From Sphingomonas hominis (GTDB lineage: Bacteria; Pseudomonadota; Alphaproteobacteria; Sphingomonadales; Sphingomonadaceae), in contig NZ_JABULH010000001.1 in the NCBI RefSeq assembly GCF_013328205.1, positions 759,610-823,609 on the forward strand: a DNA stretch of 64,000 nucleotides, read 5' to 3'. Shown piece after piece: positions 1-9,799 of this stretch. The translations under genes were made by a program, and so were the position numbers. The notes below the pieces were generated by a model. That model made no database searches and was not told the DNA's origin. It worked only from the letters and a program-made list of their open reading frames with translations. Position 1 is the stretch's first letter. Each line of letters begins with the position of its first letter.

Positions 1-1002
1 GACCGGCTGTCCGCGTGGATGCGCGCGCACGTGCCCGGTTTCGACGGGCCGCTCAGCTACGCCAAGTTCTCGGGCGGTCAGTCGAACCCGACCTACAAGC
101 TGACGACGCCGGGTGCGAACTACGTGCTGCGCCGCAAGCCAATGGGTGACCTGTTGCCCAGCGCGCACCAGGTCGACCGCGAGCACCGCGTCATGGCCGC
201 GCTTCACCCCACCGGCTTCCCCGTGCCGCGCCAATACGGGCTATGCGAGGACGCGGGCGTGATCGGCTCGGCCTTCTACGTGATGGAGATGGTCGAGGGG
301 CGAACGATCTGGGACGGCGGCATGCCCGGCCTCACGCCCGACCAGCGCCGCGACCATTATCACGCAATGATCGACACGCTCGCCGATCTCCACAACACCG
401 ATTACCAAGCCACTGGCCTCGGCGACTTCGGTCGCCCCGGCAATTATTTCGAGCGCCAGGTCGGCCGCTGGACCAAGCAATATCGCGGTGCCGAGACCGA
501 GCACATGCCAGCGATGGAAACGCTGATCGAGTTCCTGCCGCGCACCTTGCCCGAGCAGACGCGCACCTCGATCGTCCACGGCGACTACCGCGTCGACAAC
601 ATGAAGTTCGCGCCCGGCACCGATCCGCGCGTGGTCGCGGTGCTCGACTGGGAATTGTGCACGCTCGGCGACCCGACCGCCGACCTGACCTATTTTCTGA
701 TGAGCTGGGTGACCGAGCCCGAGGGGCGCTCGGGCGTGCAGGGGCTGACCGGGCCCGAGACGGGCATCCCGACGCTGGAGGAGATGGTCGAGCGCTATTG
801 CGCGCGCACCGGTCGCGATGGCTTGCCGCAGCTTGACTGGTATTTCGCCTTCAACCTCTTTCGCCTCGCCAGCATCGTGCAGGGCATCAAGAAGCGCTTC
901 CTGATCGGCACCGCCTCCAACGCCCGCGCCGAGGAGACGAGCGCGCGCGTGCCGATGCTCGCCGACGCGGCGCTGATGTTTGCCCGCCGCGCTGGCGCCT
1001 GA
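1..1002 (+). CDS. Phosphotransferase family protein (ACAD10-like), 5' partial
   Basis: Aminoglycoside-phosphotransferase/choline-kinase fold protein of the kind linked to acyl-CoA dehydrogenases (ACAD10/11-like N-terminal domain). The frame is open to base 1 and reads DRLSAW before the first internal Met at 19, so the true start lies upstream of the window. Counting from that Met, the Brenner catalytic loop HGDYRVDN is at 187-194 and the metal-binding DWE is at 210-212; an early GGQSNPTY stretch matches the nucleotide-binding glycine loop. The substrate is unknown; relatives are thought to phosphorylate hydroxy-acyl compounds. It is followed 19 bp later by two SDR genes on the same strand, which suggests a small lipid or alcohol catabolic operon (inference). 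Confidence 0.9.
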   Translation, partial: DRLSAWMRAHVPGFDGPLSYAKFSGGQSNPTYKLTTPGANYVLRRKPMGDLLPSAHQVDREHRVMAALHPTGFPVPRQYGLCEDAGVIGSAFYVMEMVEGRTIWDGGMPGLTPDQRRDHYHAMIDTLADLHNTDYQATGLGDFGRPGNYFERQVGRWTKQYRGAETEHMPAMETLIEFLPRTLPEQTRTSIVHGDYRVDNMKFAPGTDPRVVAVLDWELCTLGDPTADLTYFLMSWVTEPEGRSGVQGLTGPETGIPTLEEMVERYCARTGRDGLPQLDWYFAFNLFRLASIVQGIKKRFLIGTASNARAEETSARVPMLADAALMFARRAGA

Positions 1003-1021
1003 CCACTAATAGGGGACGAGA

Positions 1022-1786
1022 ATGTCGCTGTTCGATCTGACCGGCAAGGTCGTGCTCATCACCGGTTCCTCGCGCGGGATCGGCAAGGCCTCCGCGATCG
1101 CCTGCGCCGAGCAGGGTGCCAAGGTGGTCATCTCCAGCCGCAAGCAGGACGCGTGCGACGCCGCGGCGGGCGAGATCAACGCGCGCTTCGGCGAGGGCAC
1201 CGCGATCGCGGTCGCGGCCAACATCTCCGACAAGCAGGGCCTGCAGCATCTGGTCGACGAGACGCGGCGTGCATTCGGCCGCATCGACGTGCTGGTCTGC
1301 AACGCCGCCTCCAATCCTTATTACGGTCCGCAGGCCGGCATCGCCGACGATCAGTTCCGCAAGATCCTCGACAACAACATCATCTCTAACCATTGGCTGA
1401 TCAACATGGTGGTGCCCGAGATGAAGGAGCGGCGTGACGGCTCGGTCGTCATCGTCTCCTCGATCGGTGGCCTGCGTGGCTCCACGGTGATCGGTGCTTA
1501 TTGCATCAGCAAGGCCGCTGACATGCAGCTCGCGCGCAACCTCGCGCACGAATACGGCCGCCACAACATTCGCGTGAACTGCATCGCGCCCGGCCTGATC
1601 AAGACCGACTTCGCCAAGGCATTGTGGGACGACGAGGCGGCGGTCGCCGAGCGCAACGCCACCACGCCGCTGCGCCGCATCGGCGAGCCCGAGGAGATCG
1701 CCGGCGCGGTCGTCTATCTCGCCAGCAAGGCGAGCGCGTTCATGACCGGGCAGACGATGGTGATCGACGGCGGCGTCACGATCTGA
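1022..1786 (+). CDS. SDR family NAD(P)-dependent oxidoreductase
   Basis: Classical short-chain dehydrogenase of 254 aa, the usual length. It shows the cofactor loop TGSSRGIG (14-21), a CNAAS variant of the NNAG motif near 93-97, catalytic Ser147, Tyr160 and Lys164 (YCISK) and the C-terminal GQTMVIDGG typical of FabG-like SDRs. The start ATG follows a purine-rich GGGGACGAGA Shine-Dalgarno region. It sits 19 bp after the phosphotransferase gene and 35 bp before a second SDR, so it is probably co-transcribed with both. The substrate cannot be read from sequence; the context suggests oxidation of a hydroxy-acyl or alcohol intermediate. Confidence 0.93.
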   Translation: MSLFDLTGKVVLITGSSRGIGKASAIACAEQGAKVVISSRKQDACDAAAGEINARFGEGTAIAVAANISDKQGLQHLVDETRRAFGRIDVLVCNAASNPYYGPQAGIADDQFRKILDNNIISNHWLINMVVPEMKERRDGSVVIVSSIGGLRGSTVIGAYCISKAADMQLARNLAHEYGRHNIRVNCIAPGLIKTDFAKALWDDEAAVAERNATTPLRRIGEPEEIAGAVVYLASKASAFMTGQTMVIDGGVTI

Positions 1787-1821
1787 GTCGGGCTGGAAGC
1801 AGGGCAGGGAAGGACAACGAC

Positions 1822-2637
1822 ATGGCACGCTTCACCGATAAATCGATCATCGTCACCGGCGCTGGCTCTGGTATCGGCCGCGCCGCGGCAACATTGTTCG
1901 CCGTCGAGGGCGCGCGCGTGGTCGTCGCCGACGTGAGCGAGGGCGCTGACGCCACCGCACAGATGATCCGCGACGCCGGCGGCACCGCGGAGGCAATCCG
2001 CATGGACGCGGGTAACGAGGACGACGTGATCCGCACCGTCGCGCTCGCTTGCGACAAGCATGGCGGGCTCGACGTGATGTTCGCCAACGCGGGCATCTCC
2101 GGCGGCATGGCCAATATCTTCGACACCGACGTGTCGCTCATCACCGAAGTGCTGCGCGTCAATCTGATCGGGCCATACCTGGCGGTGAAGCACGCCGCGC
2201 CGAAGATCGCGGAGCGTGCCGCACAGACGGGCAGAGGCGGAGCGATCATCCTGACCGCCAGCGTCGCGGGCATCCGCTCGGGCGCGGGCTCTCCCGCCTA
2301 CTCCGCGTCCAAGGCGGGCGTCATCAACCTGGCGATGGTGTCGGCGCAGCAGCTCTCGGGCGCGAACGTCCGCGTCAACGCGATCTGCCCCGGGTTGACC
2401 GAGACGGGCATGACCAAGCCGACGTTCGATTACGCGCGGGATGCAGGCAAGACCGATCGCCTCGGCCGTCTCAATCCCCTGCGCCGCGGTGCGCAGCCCG
2501 AGGAACTCGCCAAGGTCGCGTTGTTCCTCGCCAGTGATGACGCCAGTTACGTCAACGGGCAGGCGATCGCGGTCGACGGCGGGCTGTCGTCGAGCCATCC
2601 GGTCACCAAGCAGGAATATGGCCGCACCGCGGTGTGA
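1822..2637 (+). CDS. SDR family NAD(P)-dependent oxidoreductase
   Basis: Second classical SDR, 271 aa. Cofactor motif TGAGSGIG (12-19), NAG at 89-91, catalytic Ser147, Tyr160 and Lys164 (YSASK), and a C-terminal [10 protein letters not shown]. The ATG at 1822 is preceded by GGGAAGGACAACGAC, a reasonable ribosome site; the same frame is open farther upstream into the previous gene, but that part lacks SDR sequence. Spacing to the previous SDR is 35 bp, so the three genes from the left edge look like one transcription unit. Substrate unknown. It is only modestly similar to its neighbour, so this is not a recent tandem duplication. Confidence 0.93.
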   Translation: MARFTDKSIIVTGAGSGIGRAAATLFAVEGARVVVADVSEGADATAQMIRDAGGTAEAIRMDAGNEDDVIRTVALACDKHGGLDVMFANAGISGGMANIFDTDVSLITEVLRVNLIGPYLAVKHAAPKIAERAAQTGRGGAIILTASVAGIRSGAGSPAYSASKAGVINLAMVSAQQLSGANVRVNAICPGLTETGMTKPTFDYARDAGKTDRLGRLNPLRRGAQPEELAKVALFLASDDASYVNGQAIAVDGGLSSSHPVTKQEYGRTAV

Positions 2638-2641
2638 CATC

Positions 2642-2666
2642 GGAACGGCTGCGCAACCAGCGGGTT
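2642..2666 (+). promoter_or_regulatory. Candidate EcfG (general stress) promoter for the catalase-like gene
   Basis: GGAAC at 2642-2646, a 16-bp spacer, then GGTT at 2663-2666, followed after about 31 bp by the ATG at 2698. This matches the GGAAC-N16/17-CGTT layout known for EcfG-type sigma factors of alphaproteobacteria, with a G for the first base of the -10. The gene behind it, a catalase relative, fits a stress regulon. Direct evidence is the motif only. Confidence 0.6.
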
Positions 2667-2697
2667 AACATGGGTGAAGAACAAAGGGGCTTCACCT

Positions 2698-3765
2698 ATG
2701 ACCGATCCGATCCGCTATTCGTCCGACCTCGAAGACGTGCAGCCCGACGAGGGCGAGACGGTCGAGCAGCTCAACGAGCAGTTCGACATCATCCTCAAGA
2801 CCACGCATGAGGATTACGGCCACGCCGTCCGCTCGGTCCATGCCAAGGCGCACGCGATCGTCGAGGGGACGCTGACGATCCACCCCGACCTGCCGCCCGA
2901 ACTCGCGCAAGGGTTGTTCGCGACGTCCGGCGAGCATCCAGTGTTCATGCGCTTCTCGACCAATCCGGGCGATATCCTGAGCGACGCGATCTCGCTGCCA
3001 CGCGGGCTCGCGATCAAGGTGATGAATGTCGACGGCGCGCGGCTGCCCGGCGCGGAGGGGCGCACGCAGGACTTCGTGATGGTCAACGGACCCGTGTTCC
3101 AGGCGAAGACGGCGGAGAAGTTCCTCGGTAACCTCAAACTGCTCGCACGCACCACAGACAAGGCCGAGGGCGCGAAGATCGCGCTGTCCGCGGTGCTGCG
3201 CGGCGTCAACGCGGCGCTGACTGCGGTGGGCGTGGAGAGCGCGGCGGTCCGGTCGATGGGCGGGGCGCCCAACGTCGATCCGATCGGCGAGACCTATTAC
3301 AGCGCGGTGCCGTTCCGCTACGGCGATTACGTCGCCAAATTCTCGCTCGTGCCGGTCTCGCCTGGCCTGAAGGAGCGCACGGGGGCGATCATCGACGCGT
3401 CGGGCCGTCCCAACGCGATCCGCGAGACGCTACAGCAGGAGCTGCGGGATATCGCTGGTGAATGGGAATTCCGCGTCCAACTCCAGCGCGACACTGACAA
3501 ACAGCCGATCGAGGACCCGACGGTCGAGTGGAAGGAGCAGGACGCGCCCGCGATCACCGTCGCAACGATCCGCACCAAGCCGCAGGACAGCTGGAACGAC
3601 GCGCGCGTTCAGCGCGTGAACGACGAATTGCGGTTCAGCGTCTGGACCGGCCTCGCCGCGCACCAGCCGCTCGGCAACATCAATCGCTCGCGCCGCGACG
3701 TGTACAAGCACAGCGCCAACTTCCGCGCCCGCGCCAACGGCTGCCCGATCCACGAACCCGCGTGA
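2698..3765 (+). CDS. Catalase-related heme protein (y4iL-like)
   Basis: 355-aa member of the short catalase-related group (y4iL-like), well below the ~480 aa of a full mono-functional catalase. Recognisable catalase signatures are SVHAK with the distal His48, HPVFMRFST (80-88) and TQDFVMVN with the likely distal Asn130; near the C terminus an RRDVYKHSANFR stretch may hold the proximal tyrosine, but the canonical RxFxYxD is not clear. The ATG at 2698 is chosen because AAAGGGG ends 8 bp before it; a GTG at 2674 is in frame but lacks such a site. Likely a peroxide or organic-hydroperoxide enzyme; activity is inferred. A stress-type promoter lies just upstream. Confidence 0.88.
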   Translation: MTDPIRYSSDLEDVQPDEGETVEQLNEQFDIILKTTHEDYGHAVRSVHAKAHAIVEGTLTIHPDLPPELAQGLFATSGEHPVFMRFSTNPGDILSDAISLPRGLAIKVMNVDGARLPGAEGRTQDFVMVNGPVFQAKTAEKFLGNLKLLARTTDKAEGAKIALSAVLRGVNAALTAVGVESAAVRSMGGAPNVDPIGETYYSAVPFRYGDYVAKFSLVPVSPGLKERTGAIIDASGRPNAIRETLQQELRDIAGEWEFRVQLQRDTDKQPIEDPTVEWKEQDAPAITVATIRTKPQDSWNDARVQRVNDELRFSVWTGLAAHQPLGNINRSRRDVYKHSANFRARANGCPIHEPA

Positions 3766-3806
3766 GTGGCGGGGCACCTCAACGCTCGATCACCCTCCCA
3801 CCGTCA

Positions 3807-3825
3807 TCCCGGACTCGATCCGGGA
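3807..3825. repeat. REP-like palindrome
   Basis: Perfect 7-bp arms TCCCGGA (3807-3813) and TCCGGGA (3819-3825) around CTCGA, flanked by GTCA and CCCC. This is the look of short dispersed palindromic repeats common between genes in sphingomonads. Only one copy is in this window, so its repeat nature is from general knowledge. Confidence 0.55.
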
Positions 3826-4036
3826 CCCCTTCTGCCTTACCGCTGGAGAACTCCGAAGCTCAGAAAGGCACAATGCGGGGTTCCGCTCGCGCGCAATGCC
3901 TAGCGGCACCTCTTGCACTCTAGCGATCAAGCTCTCCGTTTGAGACCGCAACCGCCCCGCCGCCCTTACCGCTGTCCTACATGCCCGCATCATGTCTTGG
4001 CTCACCCGGGACCAGCAGGCGAGAGCGCAATGACAG

Positions 4037-4092
4037 GCGAAGTGGAGGCAAAGTGGAAAAACGTTGGTGAACCTCCACTTCCTCCACTTCGC
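4037..4092. repeat. Long imperfect inverted repeat
   Basis: Outer arms GCGAAGTGGAGG (4037-4048) and CCTCCACTTCGC (4081-4092) are exact complements; after a CA bulge, inner arms AAGTGGA (4051-4057) and TCCACTT (4074-4080) continue the stem to 19 bp around a 16-base loop. The arms also contain repeated AAGTGGA units. It could terminate transcription from either convergent neighbour or be a small mobile or miniature repeat; no U-tract follows on either strand. Confidence 0.6.
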
Positions 4093-4224
4093 TCGCCCGG
4101 CTGCGTGTCACGCGTTCTCAGCACGCAAATGCAAGCCTCGACGATTACACGTTTTCCGCTACCCTCGGGCTCAATGACAAGCCGACCATCGCACACCCGT
4201 CACTTCACTTCGACTCATACCGAA

Positions 4225-5883
4225 TCATGCCCGGTTGGCCGCCGACAGCACCGCGCGTACGCTCGCGGTCGCGATGTCGGTGTCGATGCCTACACCCCAG
4301 ACCACGCGGCCATCCGCCGTCCGGCATTCCAGATACGCTGCCGCCTGCGCACCCGCGCCGTGGCCGATCGCATGCTCGGCATAGTCGATCACGTCGAGGT
4401 CCGGGCCAGTGGTCTCAGCCAGCGCCGCAACGACGCCCGAGATGAGGCCGTTGCCACGACCCGAGATCGACCGTTCCTCACCGTCAACCGCGACGCGACC
4501 GACGAACAACCGATCGCCTACCGCACCCGTTTCCTCATAGTCGCGCAGCACGAAACGGTCCTGCTCGCCCGGCAGGTAGGTCGCCTCGAACCGCTCCCAG
4601 ATGTCAGCCGCGTTCAGCTCGCGGCTCGTCTCGTCCGCCATCGCCTGCACATGCCGGCTGAAATCCGCTTGCAGCCGCTTGGGCAGCCGCAACCCTTTGT
4701 CCTGCTCGATCACCCAGGCGACGCCGCCCTTGCCCGATTGCGAGTTGACGCGGATCACCGCCTCGTAACTGCGCCCGAGGTCGGCGGGGTCGATCGGCAG
4801 GTACGGCACTTCCCACAATCCGTCATTCCGCGCCGCCTGCGCCGCGAAGCCCTTCTTGATCGCATCCTGGTGCGAGCCCGAAAAGGCGGTGAACACCAGA
4901 TCCCCGGCGTAGGGCGTGCGCGGGTGGACGGGCAGGTTGGTGCAATAATCAATCGTCTTCACGACGCCATCGATGTCCGACAGGTCGAGCCCCGGGTCGA
5001 CGCCTTGCGTGTACATGTTGAGCGCGACCGTCACGAGGTCGCAATTGCCTGTCCGTTCGCCATTGCCGAGCAGACAGCCCTCGACCCGGTCGGCACCAGC
5101 CATCATCCCCAGCTCGGCCGCCGCGACGCCGGTGCCGCGATCATTGTGGGTGTGGAGCGAGATCACCACCGCGTCGCGGTTCGGGATATGCCGCGCGAAC
5201 CACTCGATCTGGTCGGCGTAGACGTTGGGGGTCGCGCACTCGACCGTCGCAGGCAGGTTGAAGATGATTGGACGCTCGGGCGTGGGGCGCAGCACGTCCA
5301 TGACGCCAGCGCAGACCTCGACCGAGAAATCGAGCTCGGCGGTGGAGAATGTCTCGGGGCTATACTCGAACTGCCAGTCGGTGCCGGGGCGCTTCGCCGC
5401 TTCGTCGCGCAGGATCTTCGCGCCCTCGATTGCGATTCCGCGCACCTCGTCGCGCGACATGCCGAACACGATCCGCCGCCACGCCGGGCTGACCGCATTG
5501 TAGAGGTGGACGATCGCGGTGCGCGCGCCCTCCAGACTGCGGAAGCTCGTTTCGATCAGGTCTCGGCGCGACTGGGTCAGCACCTGCAACGTCACGTCGT
5601 CGGGCACACGTCCGGAGCGCACCAGGCCAGAGATGAAGTCGAACTCTGTCGCACCCGCGCTGGGAAAGCCGACCTCAATCTCCTTCAACCCCACCTTCAC
5701 CAACAGGTCGAAGAAGCGCGTCTTCTTCTCCGCGTCCATCGGATCGATCAGCGCTTGGTTGCCGTCGCGCAGGTCGGTCGACAGCCAGCGCGGCGCGCGG
5801 GTGATCGTCTTGCTCGGCCAGGTGCGGTCGGGAATGTCGATGGCGGGGAAGGGGCGGTATTTGGTCGATGGATCGCGCAGCAT
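4225..5883 (-). CDS. leuA: 2-isopropylmalate synthase, long (type 2) form
   Basis: First committed step of leucine synthesis: condenses acetyl-CoA with 2-oxoisovalerate to 2-isopropylmalate in the cytoplasm. 552 aa, the size of the long LeuA group with a C-terminal LeuA regulatory domain for leucine feedback. The catalytic barrel shows DLRDGNQ (37-43) and the metal-binding HTHND (244-248), followed by GNGERTGN. The C-terminal 120 residues carry the allosteric domain. The ATG is preceded by about 240 bp with a probable leader peptide and alternative hairpins. It stands apart from ilvBNC, which lies 3-6 kb away on the same strand. Confidence 0.97.
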   Translation of the reverse strand: MLRDPSTKYRPFPAIDIPDRTWPSKTITRAPRWLSTDLRDGNQALIDPMDAEKKTRFFDLLVKVGLKEIEVGFPSAGATEFDFISGLVRSGRVPDDVTLQVLTQSRRDLIETSFRSLEGARTAIVHLYNAVSPAWRRIVFGMSRDEVRGIAIEGAKILRDEAAKRPGTDWQFEYSPETFSTAELDFSVEVCAGVMDVLRPTPERPIIFNLPATVECATPNVYADQIEWFARHIPNRDAVVISLHTHNDRGTGVAAAELGMMAGADRVEGCLLGNGERTGNCDLVTVALNMYTQGVDPGLDLSDIDGVVKTIDYCTNLPVHPRTPYAGDLVFTAFSGSHQDAIKKGFAAQAARNDGLWEVPYLPIDPADLGRSYEAVIRVNSQSGKGGVAWVIEQDKGLRLPKRLQADFSRHVQAMADETSRELNAADIWERFEATYLPGEQDRFVLRDYEETGAVGDRLFVGRVAVDGEERSISGRGNGLISGVVAALAETTGPDLDVIDYAEHAIGHGAGAQAAAYLECRTADGRVVWGVGIDTDIATASVRAVLSAANRA

Positions 5884-5908
5884 GGCTCAGCTCTCTGCTT
5901 GGGGAGTG

Positions 5909-6001
5909 TCGGCTAGGCCCTCAGGCGCGGGGTGCGCGAGCGACGCGCACAAGTCGAGGTCGCGCCTAAGGGCGCGTAAGTCGAAGAAGGCGCCTAGCCG
6001 A
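5909..6001 (-). promoter_or_regulatory. Putative leucine attenuator region of leuA
   Basis: Upstream of leuA, mutually exclusive foldings can be drawn. TCGGCTAGGC (5909-5918) is an exact 10-bp complement of GCCTAGCCGA (5992-6001), the latter lying inside the leader-peptide frame just before its Leu codons. Between them are two local hairpins: CGCGCC-TAAG-GGCGCG (5961-5976) and GTGCGCG-AGCGA-CGCGCAC (5932-5950). Ribosome position on the Leu codons would decide which form. No U-tract is seen, so control may act through leuA translation or Rho instead of an intrinsic terminator. Confidence 0.5.
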
Positions 6002-6007
6002 GATCAT
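5966..6007 (-). CDS. Putative leucine-rich leader peptide
   Basis: Thirteen codons reading MISARRLLRLTRP then TAG, about 80 bp before leuA. All three Leu codons are CTT, a rare choice in this GC-rich DNA where CTG/CTC dominate, and two are adjacent. The stop codon falls in the loop of the CGCGCC/GGCGCG hairpin and codons 3-6 form one arm of a 10-bp long-range pair. This is the classic design of a translation-coupled leucine sensor. The ribosome-binding site before its ATG is weak, which is the main doubt. Confidence 0.5.
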   Translation of the reverse strand: MISARRLLRLTRP

Positions 6008-6171
6008 CGTGCGTCGTTCTGCCGCGCATGCGCCGCGCTGTCCACCCCGCATGTAGCGCGCTTCGGTTCACGAAAACGACGTTGCTGCTCGGGCAATCTA
6101 CTTAACCTGGATGCAAGCATTCACCCTTGCCTAACTTCTCGGGTCTAGGCCGTCGGCAAGGAGCCTTTGCC

Positions 6172-6561
6172 ATGCTGCAACTCGTCTATATTTCGTCGGT
6201 CGCGAGAGCCGCCGACCTCGCCAGCATCCTCGCGGTGTCGCGGATCAACAACCGTCGCGACGGGATCAGCGGGCTGCTCTACTCCGACGGCGTGCGCTTT
6301 CTCCAGGCGCTGGAGGGGCCGACGCTCGCGGTCGAGACCGCCTACGCGCGGATCAAGCAGGACCCACGACACAATGCGCTCGTCATCCTGTCGCGACGCG
6401 AGGTCGCCACGCGCGAGTTCGGCGACTGGGCGATGGCTGAACGACGCGTTGGTGAGGAGGGCGACCAATTCTGCGCGCGCATCGATCGGCTGCTCGCGAA
6501 CACCGGACCCAACGTCCGCGCGACCTTCGACAGCTTCATCAAGCTGCGTCGCGCGGCGTGA
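6172..6561 (+). CDS. BLUF domain blue-light sensor
   Basis: Stand-alone FAD-binding BLUF photoreceptor of 129 aa. The flavin-contact residues are present: Tyr6 (LVYIS), Asn27, Gln45 (FLQALEG), and Trp86 and Met88 in the FGDWAM motif, with the Gln-to-Trp distance matching AppA-type proteins. There is no fused effector domain, so the output must go through a partner protein or oligomer change. The ATG at 6172 follows AAGGAG with an 8-base gap. It is a single-gene unit on the plus strand between leuA and yceI; the downstream gene converges. A photolyase gene occurs elsewhere in the window but there is no link by position. Confidence 0.93.
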   Translation: MLQLVYISSVARAADLASILAVSRINNRRDGISGLLYSDGVRFLQALEGPTLAVETAYARIKQDPRHNALVILSRREVATREFGDWAMAERRVGEEGDQFCARIDRLLANTGPNVRATFDSFIKLRRAA

Positions 6562-6597
6562 GAGACACGGGCGGCCTACGCCCCCCGCGCCGACCAA

Positions 6598-7218
6598 TCA
6601 GGCGGTGAAGGCCGCGTGGATCGTCAGGTTGACCGTGTCCGACACGACCGGCGCGTAGGCACCGACGCCGAAGTCGCTGCGCTTGATCTGCCCCTTGGCG
6701 GTGAAGCCGAGGTTAAGCTTCTTGCTCATCGGATTGTCGCCGGCGCCGACGAAGGTGACGTCGAGCGTCACCGGCTTGGTCTGGTCCTTGATCGTCAGAT
6801 TGCCGGTCATCGTCGCACTGTTCGCGCCCTTAGGTACGATACGGGTCGAGACGAAGCGCGCAGTCGGATATTGCGCAGCGTTGAAGAAGTCGGCCGACTT
6901 GAGATGCTTGGCGAAGCCCGCTGAAGTCACCGATAGATCGTCGACGTTGAACGAGATGTCGACCTTGGTTGCGGCGGGCTTCTTCGGATCGATCGTGATC
7001 GAACCGCCGCTCGCGCCGAACTGCCCTTCGAGTATCGAGAAGCCCATGTGGTTGACCTGCCAGCTGACCTGCGTGTGCGCGGGGTCGACCTGATAGGTGC
7101 CGGCGGGGACACGCGAGGCGATCGGCTGTCCGGGCTGCTGCGGCGTGGTCGCGATCTGCGCGAGCGCGGGGACGGACATGAGCGCCAATGTGGCGGCGGC
7201 GAGATGACGGATGCGCAT
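6598..7218 (-). CDS. YceI family periplasmic lipid-binding protein
   Basis: YceI-like lipocalin-fold protein, 206 aa from the ATG at 7218. It begins with a signal peptide (MRIRH, hydrophobic core, cleavage after ALA near 20) and then the family pattern: YQVDPAHTQVSWQVNHMGFS near 42-61, SFNVDDLSV, a KSADFFNAAQYPTARF block and a C-terminal SDFGVGAY. YceI proteins bind polyisoprenoid or amphiphilic lipids in the periplasm. A longer in-frame start at 7272 would spoil the signal peptide. It is probably its own unit, facing the BLUF gene. Confidence 0.92.
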   Translation of the reverse strand: MRIRHLAAATLALMSVPALAQIATTPQQPGQPIASRVPAGTYQVDPAHTQVSWQVNHMGFSILEGQFGASGGSITIDPKKPAATKVDISFNVDDLSVTSAGFAKHLKSADFFNAAQYPTARFVSTRIVPKGANSATMTGNLTIKDQTKPVTLDVTFVGAGDNPMSKKLNLGFTAKGQIKRSDFGVGAYAPVVSDTVNLTIHAAFTA

Positions 7219-7312
7219 GGTTGAGGAAGACTCCCTGTTGATCGGGTGATCCAACCACAGCCGCGCGATCAAGGGAATATGTCGCGCCCGAAACGGTCGG
7301 TTTCGCTCGCCC

Positions 7313-8089
7313 TCAGTCGTCGTCGAGCTCTTTCGAGCCCTGCGGCAGAATGTCGTATCTGATCCGAACCCACACGCCGAGCATCGGCTGGCCGCCTTTG
7401 CGTGGCGGGCGAATCAGGAACTGCCACGCCGCCTGACGCACCGCGCCGGCGATGCGCGAGCCCGGCGTCTCACCCAACTCGCGGCAATCCTCGACGTGGT
7501 AGCGCGCGATCGTGCGGCACGCGACCACGCCCCAGCCGAGCTTGCCGGCGGGCAGGTAGGTCGACATCTCCGCGCGGGTCGGCTTGCGATACCATTCGGC
7601 GGCGTACATCGGCTCGCCACCCGGACCCGTGCCGATGCTCGGATCGCCGCCCGCTTCGCCCGCCGAGGCGGTCTGCGTGCCGTCGCCCGTTCCCGCGGTG
7701 CCCTTAATCTTGCCGATGTTCGAGGCGGCATAGTCCGATTGGCTCAGCATGATGACGCCGGGCAGATGAAGCGTGACCGGCGGCGGCGGCACGACCGGCG
7801 CTTCGCGCGGCTCTGTCACCGGACGCGGCTCCGGCGTGGCAGCGGTCGGTGAAGCCGCGCGCGTGCGCTGCACCGATCGCTTGCTCGTCTCTGAAGATCC
7901 AAGTGGGGTCACGTTGAAGGTCGACAGCCGCCGCCCGTCGCCCGGTTCATGTCGCTGGTAACCACCCATCCCGAGCAGCGCGAGAATGATCGCCGCCGCG
8001 ATGCCGAGCGCCATCGCCCAGGACGCCGCGCGTCCGCCGCGCGAGGCGCGCGCGTCGTACGACAATGACCGGTACGACGCCGCACTCAT
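7313..8089 (-). CDS. Membrane-anchored proline-rich protein, TonB-like layout
   Basis: 258 aa with a short cytoplasmic start, one transmembrane helix at about 24-43, a proline-rich periplasmic linker (about 80-110) and a C-terminal globular domain. The layout, with a PVVPPPPV stretch, recalls energy-transducer or TonB-like proteins, but the C terminus lacks a clear TonB signature, so the product is unnamed. It contains two Cys (ACRTIARYHVEDC) that could form a disulfide. It lies 65 bp after ilvC on the same strand and might be read from that operon. Orthologues are common as hypothetical proteins in sphingomonads (recalled, not checked). Confidence 0.75.
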   Translation of the reverse strand: MSAASYRSLSYDARASRGGRAASWAMALGIAAAIILALLGMGGYQRHEPGDGRRLSTFNVTPLGSSETSKRSVQRTRAASPTAATPEPRPVTEPREAPVVPPPPVTLHLPGVIMLSQSDYAASNIGKIKGTAGTGDGTQTASAGEAGGDPSIGTGPGGEPMYAAEWYRKPTRAEMSTYLPAGKLGWGVVACRTIARYHVEDCRELGETPGSRIAGAVRQAAWQFLIRPPRKGGQPMLGVWVRIRYDILPQGSKELDDD

Positions 8090-8154
8090 GACGAGCCGCC
8101 CCTACGCGCACGTACGCGCCGCGGCAACCGGGCCGGGGCGCGTTTTCGTGACCG

Positions 8155-9745
<1,591 letters not shown>

Positions 9746-9799
9746 GATGGTCCTTCTGCGCGCCCGGCCAGGGCGGAGGCAATCGTTGAGGGCAGGAAA

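Larger units (their letters stand above)
3766..4224. other. Intergenic region between catalase-like gene and leuA
   Basis: About 460 bp without a convincing gene. It holds a short perfect palindrome (3807-3825) and a long imperfect inverted repeat (4037-4092), described separately. Small open frames exist on both strands but have no ribosome site or recognisable product. The genes on either side (catalase-like + and leuA -) converge here, so termination signals are expected. Confidence 0.7.

Noticed and set aside
3913-5916. 667-codon open frame on the plus strand over leuA
   Set aside because: Exact antisense of leuA, which carries all catalytic motifs. The translated sequence is Arg/Asp-rich and unlike any family; long antisense frames are expected at this GC.
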